From Thiodiazotropha sp040506275 (GTDB lineage Bacteria > Pseudomonadota > Gammaproteobacteria > Chromatiales > Chromatiaceae), in contig JBEVXD010000008.1 in assembly GCA_040506275.1 (NCBI GenBank), positions 131,801 to 195,800 on the forward strand: a DNA stretch of 64,000 bases. The letters run 5' to 3'. The position numbers and the translations under genes were made by a program. Under the pieces are notes generated by a model, which saw nothing but the letters and a program-made list of their open reading frames with translations, did no database searches and had not been told where the DNA came from. Shown in pieces: positions 51,035 through 61,061 of this stretch; within the stretch, counting starts at the first letter, position 1, and each line of letters opens with the position of its first letter.

Positions 51035-52783
51035 GTGTCTGATTCCAATGAGTTCTTTTCAACGCCAGAAGTTAGTGCTCACCTCGATCTGGTTCGACAT
51101 CTGATCGAAAACAGTGAACTGGTCCCGCTGGTCAGAGGACCTGCGGGTATTGGTAAATCACTACTGGCAGCAAGACTTCAGCAGGCAGCACCTGAAAACT
51201 GGGTTGTATGCCATTTTTCTGCTGAGCCCGCATTACAGCCCGAGCGTCTACTTGCTTATATCGCACGCTGCAGCGGCTTACCTGATATTGCCGGAAACCT
51301 GATGCAGCGTCTCTCTGATCGCTTTGAGGTTTTGAGAAAACGAGGTCGGGTACCGGTCTTGCTCATAGATGATGCGCAGATGCTTCCGCCGACCAGCCTG
51401 ATGACGCTCTTGCGTCTTTTTGAACGCCAGGTCGAAGGGGCAAGATTGGTCAGCATTGTTCTGTTCGCAGATGAGCAGATTGATCTGCTGCTTTCGACGC
51501 CGCAGTTACAGGTAATGACGCCGCAAGCGATTCAGGCAATAGATATGCCTGCACTGACTCGTCAGGAGGCAACGGGCTTCATGCACTACATCCTGAATAG
51601 TGAGGGATTGTCAGATGAGTTTAGCCTGGATGAGACTAAGTTAGGCCGGCTACACAAGGAGACAGGCGGGGTTCCTGGGCGGTTAGCAACTGAAATTCTG
51701 AATGAGATTGGACAGCTTGGCAGCTCAAGTCAGCCTTTTCTGACGGGTTACAGAAAGAAGCTTGTCCTGATTGGCGCACCTCTTCTCTCTGTAATTCTTT
51801 TACTTCTACTGTTTCAGGGTCCAATCAACACTCTATTTGCCCCATCGGAAGTAGAGTCAGAGTCTCTCTCTTCGGTTGCAGAACCTGAATCCAGTCAGAT
51901 TGTTCTTCCATCGCCAGAGGAAGCAGCCACCGCTAATGAAGCTCAAAAGCCACAGGAAACCAGCCTGACTGTAGAAGCTGATCCTGTCGATATCAGCCCC
52001 AATTCAGAAGTTGACGCTGACCTGCTCCCGTCAGTAGGGGAGTCGCCGGTAACCCAAGTGGACGTGAAAACTAGTGCGGTTGTTGAGACTCCAGTGCAGG
52101 AGCCCGTAATCGATCCGGTGCCGATCGAGCAGTCACTGTCTGAGGATCAGGCACCTCAAGCCATCGATATCCCTGAGGCAGTTAAAGAGCTACCTGAGGT
52201 CGTGGCTGAAGTCGTGCCGAAGTCAGAGGAGGTTGCTCCTGTTGAAGCGCCGGTTGCTGAGGCTGTGAATGAGGATATCTCAGAAACGTCAGAAACACCT
52301 GGTAAGGCAGCTGATGCTGTGAGTGGTGATTCCACGGTTTCTACAGAAACAGCTGGCAGTGCTACTGAAGCTGAGAAGCCTGAAATAGCAGCAGAAACTG
52401 TACCTCAGAAAGAGAGTGTGACGACTGATAATTTGGCGGAGGCGGCTACTGATCCGATACCGACAAAAGCAGTTCAAAAGGACGGGGTCTCCCAGGCAAG
52501 GGAGTGGGTACTTGAGCAGCCACCAAAAAACTATACTCTCCAATTGATAGCCGTTGAAAATATAACCTCACTTCAAAGGTTCATTAAGAAAAATGGTTTG
52601 GATAATCAGGTCTTTACAGTAAAAACACAAAGAAGGGGTTCGCCTTGGTATGCGCTAGTCTGGGGGAGCTTTGAAAGTCGGGAACAGGCATTGAAAGCAC
52701 AAACCCAGCTTCCGCCAGCAATACAGAAGGCTGGCGTTTGGGCTAGAACCTTTGCATCTCTAACCGCTATACCCGGTGGCTGA
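51035..52783 (+). CDS. AAA ATPase-SPOR cell-division protein (DamX-like)
   Basis: Membrane protein of 582 residues. An N-terminal ExeA-like AAA domain (about 1-220) has Walker A G-P-A-G-I-G-K-S and Walker B V-L-L-I-D-D-A-Q. One transmembrane helix (about 243-262) is followed by an acidic Pro/Glu/Val-rich periplasmic spacer (about 265-490) and a C-terminal SPOR domain (about 500-580; Y-T-L-Q-L-I-A..., W-Y-A-L-V-W-G-S-F) that binds denuded septal glycan. GTG start, 23 bases after aroB. The same position is held by damX in E. coli (no ATPase) and by ATPase-SPOR forms in Pseudomonas. Confidence 0.88.
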   Translation: MSDSNEFFSTPEVSAHLDLVRHLIENSELVPLVRGPAGIGKSLLAARLQQAAPENWVVCHFSAEPALQPERLLAYIARCSGLPDIAGNLMQRLSDRFEVLRKRGRVPVLLIDDAQMLPPTSLMTLLRLFERQVEGARLVSIVLFADEQIDLLLSTPQLQVMTPQAIQAIDMPALTRQEATGFMHYILNSEGLSDEFSLDETKLGRLHKETGGVPGRLATEILNEIGQLGSSSQPFLTGYRKKLVLIGAPLLSVILLLLLFQGPINTLFAPSEVESESLSSVAEPESSQIVLPSPEEAATANEAQKPQETSLTVEADPVDISPNSEVDADLLPSVGESPVTQVDVKTSAVVETPVQEPVIDPVPIEQSLSEDQAPQAIDIPEAVKELPEVVAEVVPKSEEVAPVEAPVAEAVNEDISETSETPGKAADAVSGDSTVSTETAGSATEAEKPEIAAETVPQKESVTTDNLAEAATDPIPTKAVQKDGVSQAREWVLEQPPKNYTLQLIAVENITSLQRFIKKNGLDNQVFTVKTQRRGSPWYALVWGSFESREQALKAQTQLPPAIQKAGVWARTFASLTAIPGG

Positions 52784-53075
52784 CAGCGCAATATCTGGTT
52801 GAAAATACCGATTGCCCTAGTATACGGCAGGGTTTTAGAAGCAGATGAAGGTGTAATCTAAACAGGCCGAATAGCGGCATTTTAGGATTGTGAATCTGTT
52901 GGGCAAATGAAAAAAGCCTTAAGCTCTAGATTGAGAGGCATTTCTCAAGTATCCTGCAAGGTTCTGCGATACACGGCGGCTTAATTCGCTGTCGTGACTT
53001 CCTTATTTCAGGTTATATGCATAACCTTTGGCGAGATTGGTATCTGCCAAGGGCGGGCAAAATGAGGTTTGTGAA
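52784..53075. other. Gap upstream of gltB
   Basis: About 290 bases with no gene. The leader of gltB lies here. A short GAGAGGCATTTCTC inverted repeat at about 52930-52945 is the only structure seen. Confidence 0.35.
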
Positions 53076-56000
53076 ATGAGCCATGGTGCTTTACCACCGA
53101 AACAGGGACTCTATGATCCCGCAAATGAACACGATGCCTGTGGTGTTGGTTTTGTAGCCAATATCAAGGGGGTTAAAAGCTATGAAACAGTCCGACAGGG
53201 GTTGGAAATACTGGAGCGGCTTACCCATCGTGGTGCTGTAGGCGCGGACCCCAAAGCTGGGGATGGTGCCGGAATTCTGATTCAGATTCCGGATGCCTTT
53301 TTTCGTGCTGAGATAGGTTTTGATCTGCCGGAGAGTGGCGAGTACGCCATTGGCATGGCCTTTTTGCCGCAAAATGATGGCAGCTGTACAGTGGCAGAAG
53401 AGATCATTGAGTCTTTCATAGCATCAGAAGGCCAGAAATTACTTGGATGGCGTGATGTGCCGGTGAGTAATTCGGATCTTGGTTACAGTGTCATCCCTAC
53501 AGAACCAGTGATTAAGCAGGTTTTTGTTGGGCGTGGTGAGAGCTGTGTAGACCAGGATGCCTTCGAGCGTAAGCTGTTTGTTATTCGCAAGCAGATAGAA
53601 AACAAGATTGAGCAGTCTGAATTGGAAGGCAGTAGTGATTTCTACTTCACCTCCTTTTCATCCAGAACAGTGGTCTACAAGGGTATGCTGCTGGCCGATC
53701 AGGTAGGCGACTACTACCTGGATCTTAAGGATGATCGGATGGTTTCAGCCTTGGCTTTGGTGCATCAACGCTTCTCCACCAATACTTTTCCGACCTGGGA
53801 TCTTGCTCACCCATTCCGCATGATCGCCCATAACGGCGAGATCAACACCCTTCGCGGCAACGTCAACTGGATGCGCGCGCGTAAAAACTCCATGGCTTCA
53901 GATGTGCTGGGAGATGATCTGGAAAAGATCTGGCCTCTGATCCCTGAAGGGCAGTCCGATTCAGCCTGCTTCGATAATGCTTTAGAGCTCCTGGTGGCGG
54001 GAGGCTATAGCCTTGCCCAAGCCATGATGATGTTGATACCTGAGGCCTGGGGTGGCAACAAGCAGATGGATGAGCAGCGACGTGCTTTTTATGAGTATCA
54101 CGCCGCTCTGATGGAGCCCTGGGATGGCCCTGCTGCGGTTGCATTTACCGATGGTCGTCAAATTGGTGCAACCTTAGATCGTAATGGTCTGCGTCCCGCC
54201 CGCTACCTGATCACCGAGGATGACCTGGTGGTTATGGGTTCTGAAATGGGTGTATTGGATATACCCGAAGAGAAGATCGTTAAAAAGTGGCGTCTGCAAC
54301 CCGGTAAGATGTTTCTCATCGACCTGGATCAGGGACGGATTATCGACGACGCCGAGATCAAATCTGAACTATCCAAGGCACAACCTTATCAGGACTGGTT
54401 GGATCAGACTCAGATACACATGGATTCACTGCCATCTGATGTGGCTCCTATGGCACCGAATGATGAAGATCTTCTGGATGCTCAACAGGCTTTCGGATAC
54501 AGCCAGGAGGACATCAAGTTCCTGCTGACCCCGATGGTACTGACAGGTCAGGAAGCGACCGGATCCATGGGTGCTGACAATCCACCTTCAGTGTTGTCAC
54601 TGAGAGCCAAACATCTCTCAACATACTTTAAACAGAATTTTGCCCAGGTAACCAACCCGCCGATCGATCCGATCCGTGAGGAACTGGTGATGTCCCTGGT
54701 AAGCCTGATCGGCCCCAGACCCAATCTGCTGAACCTGGCGGATTCTGGTGAACATATGCGCCTCGAGGTCAGTCAGCCTGTACTTACCAATGAGGACCTG
54801 GAGCGTATTCGACATATCGAAGACAACACCAGTGGTGCGTTCCGTACCAAGACCCTGGATATCATCTACCCGGTGATGAACGGCGCCAAAGGTATGAAGC
54901 CCGCTTTGAAGGTTCTGTGTGAGCAGGCGGAAAACAAAGTCAGAGAGGGCTACAATATTTTGATCCTCTCAGATCGTAAAGTGGACGCTGACAATGTCGG
55001 TATTCCTGCCTTACTGGCTACTTCTGCGATTCACCACCACCTGATCCGAAAAGGATTGCGTACTGAATCCGGTCTGGTGCTGGAAACCGGTGGCGCATTG
55101 GAAGTACACCACTTCGCCACCTTGGCAGGCTATGGTGCAGAAGCGGTCAATCCGTACCTGGCTTTTGACACGATTCAGGCTATATTGCCTTCCTTGCCAG
55201 AGTCACTCCCTTTTCAGGATGCTCAGCAGCGCTATATCAAAGCCATTGGCAAGGGCTTGAAGAAGGTGATGTCTAAAATGGGCATCTCTACCTATCAGTC
55301 CTATTGTGGTGCACAGATCTTTGATGTGATCGGGCTCTCCACTCAGTTTGTAGACGACTACTTTACCGGCACAACCACCACCATTGAAGGTGCTGGTATG
55401 AGCGAGGTTGCTGCTGAAGCCGTGAAGTGGCACGACAAGGCCTATGGGGATCAACAGATCTACAAAAAGCATCTCGATGTGGGTGGCGATTATGCCTATC
55501 GACTACGCGGTGAAGACCACAACTGGACACCGCAGACGATAGCGAATCTGCAACATGCTGTGCGCAGTAATGATTGGGATACCTATCAGACCTTCGCCGA
55601 TGCGATAAATACTCAGAATGAGATCCTGTTGACGCTGCGTGGACTGTTTGAGTTCAAGCCGGCAGATCAAGCGCTGTCATTGGATGAGGTAGAGCCAGCC
55701 AGTGAGATCGTTAAGCGATTCGCAACTGGGGCGATGTCCTTCGGCTCCATCTCCTATGAGGCCCATTCGACTCTGGCCAAGGCGATGAATCAGATTGGCG
55801 GCAAGTCCAATACCGGTGAAGGTGGTGAAGAACCAGATAGGTTTAATCCGCTCCCGGATGGTTCGCGAAATCCTGAACGCTCGGCCATCAAGCAGGTTGC
55901 CTCTGGACGCTTCGGGGTCACCACTGAGTATCTGGTCAATGCCGATGATATTCAGATCAAGATGGCTCAAGGGGCCAAGCCGGGTGAAGGCGGACAGCTT

Positions 56001-57716
56001 CCTGGTCATAAAGTGAATCAACAGATTGCGCGTGTGCGTCACTCCACCCCAGGGGTGGGTCTGATATCACCTCCGCCGCATCATGATATCTATTCCATTG
56101 AGGATCTGGCTCAGTTGATCCACGACCTGAAAAACGTCAATCCCAAAGCACGTATTTCGGTCAAGCTTGTGTCTGAGGTTGGTGTGGGTACTGTGGCCGC
56201 CGGGGTATCTAAAGCCCATGCTGATCACGTAACCATCTCCGGATACGATGGTGGTACCGGGGCAAGTCCTCTAACATCGATCAAGCACGCTGGTTCACCG
56301 TGGGAAATTGGTCTGGCTGAGACACATCAGACGCTGGTTTTAAACAGATTACGTGGACGTATTGCAGTTCAGGCTGACGGCGGCATGAAAACAGGCCGGG
56401 ACGTAGTAATTGCGGCTATGCTGGGTGCTGATGAGATTGGATTTGCTACCGCACCACTGATTGCCGAAGGCTGTTTGATGATGCGTAAATGCCATCTCAA
56501 CACCTGTCCCGTCGGCATTGCCACCCAGGATCCAGAGTTGCGTAAACGCTTTACCGGAACGCCTGATCATGTGGTTAACTACTTCTTCTTTGTCGCAGAA
56601 GAGGCGAGACGCCTGATGGCTGAGCTCGGCTTTAAGAGCTGGAATGAGATGGTTGGTCAGAGTGATCGTCTGGATATGCGTAAAGCCATCAACCACTGGA
56701 AGGCTAAAGGCCTCGATTACAGTCGTTTGCTTATGAAACCGGAAGCAGCGGATGGTGTGGCTATTTACAACAATGAAACCCAGGACCATGGACTCGACAA
56801 AGCAATCGACCTGAAACTTATAGAGCAGGCCAAACCAGCTCTTGAGTCGGCAGAGGCGGTGAAGATCGATATCGATATTCACAACTACAACCGTACCTTC
56901 GGCACTATGCTGTCTGGTCGAGTTGCAGAGAAATATGGTCTTGCCGGAATGACTGACGATACGATTTACATCAAGGTCAAAGGAACTGCTGGTCAATCTT
57001 TCGGTGCCTGGTTGGCGAAAGGCATCACGGTTGAGTTGGCTGGTGAAGGTAATGACTACGTTGGTAAGGGCCTCTCTGGCGGACGCCTGGTTATCTATCC
57101 ACCAGAAGAGTCTGCAATCGGAAAGGCAGAAGAGAACATCATCGTGGGTAACACCGTTTTGTACGGTGCTATCAAAGGCGAGTGCTATTTCCGCGGTGTA
57201 GGCGGCGAGCGTTTTGGTGTTCGTAACTCAGGAGCTACTGCTGTTATCGAAGGCGTGGGAGACCATGGCTGCGAATATATGACAGGTGGCGTCGTGGTTT
57301 GCCTAGGTTCCACCGGGCGAAACTTCGCAGCAGGTATGTCTGGGGGCATTGCCTATGTTCTGGATGAGGAAGGGGACTTCGAAGATCGTTGTAACCTTGC
57401 TCAGGTTGAACTGGAGCCGATAGAGGCTGAGGATCAGGCCTTGGAAGATCTGGATCATCAGGGTGGGGATCTGGAGACTCACGGATTAGTTGATCTAAGC
57501 CACGACATGACCCGTTTCGATGATTTGCGTTTAAAGCAGCTGGTTGAACGCCACCTGCACTACACCAATTCCGAAGTGGCTAAAAGAGTTTTGGATAACT
57601 GGGAAACCATGTTACCTAAATTTGTGAAGGTCATGCCGGTTGAATATCGACGTGCATTGAAAGAGATGCAGGCAAAAAAGAGTGATGGCTCTGCAGCAAG
57701 CCATGGGGGTCGCTAA
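53076..57716 (+). CDS. gltB: Glutamate synthase large subunit
   Basis: NADPH-GOGAT alpha subunit of 1546 residues. The Ntn glutaminase domain begins at C22 (D-A-C-G-V-G-F), exposed after propeptide removal. The FMN synthase domain contains G-G-K-S-N-T-G-E-G-G and the P-H-H-D-I-Y-S-I-E-D-L substrate segment. The 3Fe-4S cysteines are in C-L-M-M-R-K-C-H-L-N-T-C-P. The C-terminal beta-helix (G-G-R-L-V-I-Y-P, G-E-C-Y-F-R-G) closes the protein. ATG 53076, GAGG before it. It turns glutamine and 2-oxoglutarate into two glutamates; adjacent gltD supplies electrons. Confidence 0.97.
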   Translation: MSHGALPPKQGLYDPANEHDACGVGFVANIKGVKSYETVRQGLEILERLTHRGAVGADPKAGDGAGILIQIPDAFFRAEIGFDLPESGEYAIGMAFLPQNDGSCTVAEEIIESFIASEGQKLLGWRDVPVSNSDLGYSVIPTEPVIKQVFVGRGESCVDQDAFERKLFVIRKQIENKIEQSELEGSSDFYFTSFSSRTVVYKGMLLADQVGDYYLDLKDDRMVSALALVHQRFSTNTFPTWDLAHPFRMIAHNGEINTLRGNVNWMRARKNSMASDVLGDDLEKIWPLIPEGQSDSACFDNALELLVAGGYSLAQAMMMLIPEAWGGNKQMDEQRRAFYEYHAALMEPWDGPAAVAFTDGRQIGATLDRNGLRPARYLITEDDLVVMGSEMGVLDIPEEKIVKKWRLQPGKMFLIDLDQGRIIDDAEIKSELSKAQPYQDWLDQTQIHMDSLPSDVAPMAPNDEDLLDAQQAFGYSQEDIKFLLTPMVLTGQEATGSMGADNPPSVLSLRAKHLSTYFKQNFAQVTNPPIDPIREELVMSLVSLIGPRPNLLNLADSGEHMRLEVSQPVLTNEDLERIRHIEDNTSGAFRTKTLDIIYPVMNGAKGMKPALKVLCEQAENKVREGYNILILSDRKVDADNVGIPALLATSAIHHHLIRKGLRTESGLVLETGGALEVHHFATLAGYGAEAVNPYLAFDTIQAILPSLPESLPFQDAQQRYIKAIGKGLKKVMSKMGISTYQSYCGAQIFDVIGLSTQFVDDYFTGTTTTIEGAGMSEVAAEAVKWHDKAYGDQQIYKKHLDVGGDYAYRLRGEDHNWTPQTIANLQHAVRSNDWDTYQTFADAINTQNEILLTLRGLFEFKPADQALSLDEVEPASEIVKRFATGAMSFGSISYEAHSTLAKAMNQIGGKSNTGEGGEEPDRFNPLPDGSRNPERSAIKQVASGRFGVTTEYLVNADDIQIKMAQGAKPGEGGQLPGHKVNQQIARVRHSTPGVGLISPPPHHDIYSIEDLAQLIHDLKNVNPKARISVKLVSEVGVGTVAAGVSKAHADHVTISGYDGGTGASPLTSIKHAGSPWEIGLAETHQTLVLNRLRGRIAVQADGGMKTGRDVVIAAMLGADEIGFATAPLIAEGCLMMRKCHLNTCPVGIATQDPELRKRFTGTPDHVVNYFFFVAEEARRLMAELGFKSWNEMVGQSDRLDMRKAINHWKAKGLDYSRLLMKPEAADGVAIYNNETQDHGLDKAIDLKLIEQAKPALESAEAVKIDIDIHNYNRTFGTMLSGRVAEKYGLAGMTDDTIYIKVKGTAGQSFGAWLAKGITVELAGEGNDYVGKGLSGGRLVIYPPEESAIGKAEENIIVGNTVLYGAIKGECYFRGVGGERFGVRNSGATAVIEGVGDHGCEYMTGGVVVCLGSTGRNFAAGMSGGIAYVLDEEGDFEDRCNLAQVELEPIEAEDQALEDLDHQGGDLETHGLVDLSHDMTRFDDLRLKQLVERHLHYTNSEVAKRVLDNWETMLPKFVKVMPVEYRRALKEMQAKKSDGSAASHGGR

Positions 57717-57718
57717 TC

Positions 57719-59170
57719 ATGGGTAAGCCAACAGGATTTAAAGAGATCGATCGACAGGACCGGACTTATGCGCCGGTATCAGACCGAGTCACGCACTATA
57801 GTGAATTCGTAATTCCGTTGAGTGATGAAAATGTCAGTCAACAGGGTGCGCGCTGTATGGATTGCGGGATCCCATTCTGCCATCAGGGCTGTCCGGTCAA
57901 CAACATCATCCCAGACTGGAATGACCTTGTTTATCGTGGTGACTGGCGCGCTGCAATCGATGTACTGCACAGCACCAACAACTTTCCTGAGTTCACCGGC
58001 CGCATCTGTCCTGCACCCTGCGAAGCATCCTGTACCCTGAATCTCGATGACAGTCCGGTAACGATCAAGACCATCGAGTTCAGTATTATCGAAAAGGCCT
58101 GGAATGAAGGGTGGGTCAAACCTCAGATTGCCGATCACAAGAGTGGCAAAAGGGTTGCCGTCGTCGGTTCAGGCCCGGCTGGAATGGCAGCTGCGCAACA
58201 ACTAGCCAGAGCTGGTCATGGGGTTGTGCTGTATGAAAAGCAGAATCGAATCGGTGGTTTGCTGCGTTACGGCATTCCTGATTTCAAACTCGATAAAAAA
58301 ATCATCGACCGCCGCATGGCTCAGATGCGTACTGAAGGTGTGGAATTCAAGACCAGCATCAATATCGGTGTTGATCTCCCAGGCAAGCAGTTGATTGATG
58401 ATTTTGATGCTGTAGTACTGACTGGCGGTTCCGAAAAGCCCCGCGATCTCTCGATTCCCGGTCGCGAATTTAATGGTGTGCATTACGCAATGGATTTCCT
58501 GCGCAGTAACAGCCATAAGGTTCAGGGTGACCAGGTTGATGACTTTATCTCTGCTCACGGTAAACACGTGGTAGTGATTGGAGGCGGAGACACAGGATCA
58601 GACTGTATCGGCACTTCTATTCGACATGGCGCAGCCCATGTAACCCAGCTAGAGATACTGCCTCAACCTCCAGAAAAAGAGGAAAAAGGGACCACATGGC
58701 CCAATTGGCCGAATAAAATGCGCACCTCATCTTCTCAGGAAGAGGGTTGTGATCGCATGTGGCAGATAGCGACCAAGAACTTCATTGACGATGGAAATGG
58801 TAATCTGGCCGCTATTCGCTGCGTCAAGGTTGAGTGGGAGAAAGATTCCGCCGGCAACTGGAAAATGTCAGAGGTTGAAGGTTCTGAATTTGAACTCAAA
58901 GCGGATCTGGTAACCCTGGCTATGGGATTTGTACATCCCGTACATGAAGGCCTGTTGGAAGAGCTGGGCGTTGATCTGGATAACCGGGGTAACGTCAAGG
59001 CGGCCACCGAGGGGGGGTCAGCCTACAAAACTTCCATCGATGGTGTATACGCTGCAGGTGACATGCGTCGTGGTCAATCGCTGGTCGTTTGGGCCATCCG
59101 AGAAGGCCGTCAGTGTGCCCGCGCAGTAGATGAGTACCTGATGGGAACCACCGACCTGCCTTTGTGGTAA
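57719..59170 (+). CDS. gltD: Glutamate synthase small subunit
   Basis: Flavoprotein of 483 residues that passes NADPH electrons to GltB. Two N-terminal 4Fe-4S cysteine groups (C-M-D-C-G-I-P-F-C-H-Q-G-C-P, C-P-A-P-C-E-A-S-C) are followed by the FAD loop G-S-G-P-A-G-M-A-A-A (about 144-153) and the NADPH loop G-G-G-D-T-G-S-D (about 287-294). Two bases separate it from gltB, so they are one operon. Standard length. Confidence 0.96.
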   Translation: MGKPTGFKEIDRQDRTYAPVSDRVTHYSEFVIPLSDENVSQQGARCMDCGIPFCHQGCPVNNIIPDWNDLVYRGDWRAAIDVLHSTNNFPEFTGRICPAPCEASCTLNLDDSPVTIKTIEFSIIEKAWNEGWVKPQIADHKSGKRVAVVGSGPAGMAAAQQLARAGHGVVLYEKQNRIGGLLRYGIPDFKLDKKIIDRRMAQMRTEGVEFKTSINIGVDLPGKQLIDDFDAVVLTGGSEKPRDLSIPGREFNGVHYAMDFLRSNSHKVQGDQVDDFISAHGKHVVVIGGGDTGSDCIGTSIRHGAAHVTQLEILPQPPEKEEKGTTWPNWPNKMRTSSSQEEGCDRMWQIATKNFIDDGNGNLAAIRCVKVEWEKDSAGNWKMSEVEGSEFELKADLVTLAMGFVHPVHEGLLEELGVDLDNRGNVKAATEGGSAYKTSIDGVYAAGDMRRGQSLVVWAIREGRQCARAVDEYLMGTTDLPLW

Positions 59171-59181
59171 TGCTTAGTCTG

Positions 59182-59200
59182 CCCGGGCACTCTGCCCGGG
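59182..59200 (+). terminator. Hairpin after gltD
   Basis: CCCGGGCA-ctc-TGCCCGGG, a perfect 8-bp GC-rich stem 12 bases after the stop, without a T-run; it probably ends the gltBD transcript or stabilises its 3' end. Confidence 0.55.
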
Positions 59201-59325
59201 TGCGATTCCACTGATTTATCATCCCCGCCTTCACTCAAGATGCTCTCTTTTTAGGTAGAGCTAGCCCTGTATTTTTTTATATAAAGTTCCTATTAAGCCT
59301 ACTCCACACTTTTGTATGGGTGATT

Positions 59326-60015
59326 CTATGGGTCAGCCCCACCCCAAGGGGTTGCGCAGAAACACGAGTAAAGACGAACGTCAAGGCCATGACCTTGTGT
59401 TGTCCTTGAAATCTTGCGTTTAAGCGTTAAATGTTTTAGAAAGGAGGCAACCTCAGGTTCATTGTAGTCACAGGGATGCCTATTATTGTGAAAACGAAGG
59501 AAGCGGTTGATCCAGCCAAGATAGCTCTTTTCCGTGTTCATGGCGTAATCAGGGAGTCGGATGGCAACCAAAAAGCGCCGGTAGAGGTCAGGATAACGCT
59601 TCGCCATATAGTTTTTAGGGTCTTCAACCGACTTTTCGATCATTTCATAGGTGCGTGCAATCGTTGTGTGGTCACTCTCAAGCGCACGTGCACCATTCAG
59701 CCAGCGATCCCAATCGAAGTCGTAGCACCAGCTTGTTTTCAAATAATGGCCGAACAAAATTCTCAGAGCATCGACTTTTTGTCGATATTGCCAAGTGTTG
59801 ATATTGGTATCCCTACCAAGATGTTCAAGCCAGGAATTAACACTCTCAGCGGAGTGAGATCTGAGTTTTATACGAGAGTTTTCAGCCAAAAAGCCTTCAA
59901 TATGGTATCGATACCAGGGGATAGCCCCCTTCGGGATTCGAAAGCTTTTAAGCAAAGCTGTGTAGTTATCCCAAAATTTGGTGATTCGAGGGTCAGTTGT
60001 GTCGTTCTGTTCCAT
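59326..60015 (-). pseudogene. intI: Integron integrase remnant (frameshift, catalytic domain lost)
   Basis: Reading from ATG 60015, a region of about 145 residues unlike classic IntI precedes the typical integron-integrase core-binding domain (R-R-F-L-V-A-I-R, M-N-T-E-K-S-Y-L-G-W-I-N-R-F-L-R-F-H, E-V-A-S-F-L-K-H-L-T). After R-T-T-Q the frame is wrong: removing one base near 59387 restores H-A-L-T-F-V-F-T-R-V-S-A-Q-P-L-G, the expected helix. The match ends at about 59340, so all catalytic residues (R, K, H, R, Y) are missing. It is divergent from the cassettes, as in real integrons. The product cannot recombine DNA. Confidence 0.85.
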
Positions 60016-60145
60016 GAGCAAATACTCTTTAGTCCAGGCTCATCCATGAGTGAGTACATTTATAGTACATTTGTCGGGGTAACGCAATACTTGTGTCGTC
60101 GTCATAAGTCATTTTTTGTGACGTCCACATAATCCACTGTTAGAT
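60016..60145. promoter_or_regulatory. attI region with recombination point at 60139
   Basis: Between the integrase start and the first cassette. GTTAGAT (60139-60145) is a perfect GTTRRRY core and is the exact start of the first cassette, whose end is ATCTAAC. To its left, AGTACATTT is repeated twice (60054-60074). Divergent promoters for integrase and cassettes should lie here but none is clear. Confidence 0.7.
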
Positions 60146-60164
60146 TTAAAAAGAAGGGAATGAA

Positions 60165-60581
60165 GTGATATCAAGCAAAATATATGACGGTTTTTTATTA
60201 GGGTTGGGGTTTTCCATTCCATTTTCCATTTTCTATGCGTTAACGACTGTAGTAACTACAAATTACATGATGTCTGATTATCGCGTTGAAAATGAAGCCC
60301 CAAATTACGGAATAACTATTGAAAATATGCGTATAGAAGAAGCCGAAGGTAAATACATAGTAATTGGAGAGGTTACAAATACGCTAGATAGAAATCAGAG
60401 TTTAATCTATCTAGAAGCAGAGTTTTTTGGCGACAATAACCTTTTTATAGATAAATGCTCAGGAAGATTAGGTGGAGAACTAATGGCAAATTCTACTCGA
60501 AATTTTCGAATTCGATGCGAGTCGCCGATATTTAATTATGAAACATATAGTGTAAAAGTCATAGATGTTTCAAACTATTAA
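60165..60581 (+). CDS. Cassette-encoded membrane-anchored FxLYD-like protein
   Basis: Protein of 138 residues. A hydrophobic segment at about 10-32 is followed by an extracytoplasmic beta domain with V-I-G-E-V-T-N-T-L..I-Y-L-E-A-E-F-F-G and a final E-x-Y-S-V-K-V. This resembles the FxLYD (NEAT-like beta) family found in exported proteins. GTG start at 60165 with AAGGGA before it. The partner is unknown. The gene fills the first cassette after attI, so it would be the best expressed if a cassette promoter exists. Confidence 0.6.
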   Translation: MISSKIYDGFLLGLGFSIPFSIFYALTTVVTTNYMMSDYRVENEAPNYGITIENMRIEEAEGKYIVIGEVTNTLDRNQSLIYLEAEFFGDNNLFIDKCSGRLGGELMANSTRNFRIRCESPIFNYETYSVKVIDVSNY

Positions 60582-60648
60582 ATCTAACCAGGCCTTGCAG
60601 CGGATGCCGTCGCTGACGCTCCGTCACCACTGAAGGCAACGTTATACG
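60581..60648 (+). repeat. attC site 1, array 2
   Basis: AATCTAACCAGGCC.. to ..GGCAACGTTATACG, 68 bases with short paired arms GACGC/GCGTC-like in the middle. Confidence 0.9.
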
Positions 60649-60665
60649 CAAAGGAAATCCAATTA

Positions 60666-60950
60666 TTGAACAATACTAAACCTGAGGAATGGACAGGAAA
60701 AACAATTAGCAAAGCAACTATCGGAATAGTACTCCGTGTATTAGGTTATGTTGTATGGTTCATTACCTATGTTGGTTTTATGTATTCAGCAGGGTATGCG
60801 GTTGGGCTGGAACATCTTGTTGGGTTAATTGCGCTTTTTGTAGGTGCAATTGCATTGTTGTTGCCAAAAAGGGTTTTGGGTGAGGAAAAATGGTTTTACA
60901 CAATTTACGCCTTTTACGGCCTAAGCATACTATATATATTTTTAGCATGA
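60666..60950 (+). CDS. Cassette-encoded three-helix membrane protein
   Basis: Protein of 94 residues, not recognised. Helices at about 20-42, 45-64 and 74-92 separated by short loops with a basic turn (P-K-R-V-L-G-E-E-K). TTG start after AAGGAAAT. No homologous motif. It is of the small hydrophobic type common in cassettes. Confidence 0.55.
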   Translation: MNNTKPEEWTGKTISKATIGIVLRVLGYVVWFITYVGFMYSAGYAVGLEHLVGLIALFVGAIALLLPKRVLGEEKWFYTIYAFYGLSILYIFLA

Positions 60951-60956
60951 TTGAGG

Positions 60957-61042
60957 CGTATAACAAGCACATCAAGATCGTTCGCTGCCGCTCACTGGGA
61001 CGCCGCATACTGCGCGGCGCCCCTTATGTAAAACGTTAGATT
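60957..61042 (+). repeat. attC site 2, array 2
   Basis: CGTATAACAAGCACATCAAG.. to ..AAACGTTAGATT, with GGGACGCCGC../..GCGGCGCCCC arms. Confidence 0.9.
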
Positions 61043-61061
61043 TAAAAATTAGGGATTTGCC

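Noticed and set aside
56349..56996. Long minus-strand open frame inside gltB, and a similar one at 38169-38759 inside the KamA-family gene
   Set aside because: Both are antisense shadows of strongly conserved proteins and lack ribosome sites.
60040..60080. LexA (SOS) box controlling intI, suggested by GTACATTTATAGTAC
   Set aside because: It does not match CTGT-N8-ACAG; it is only a repeated AGTACATTT.
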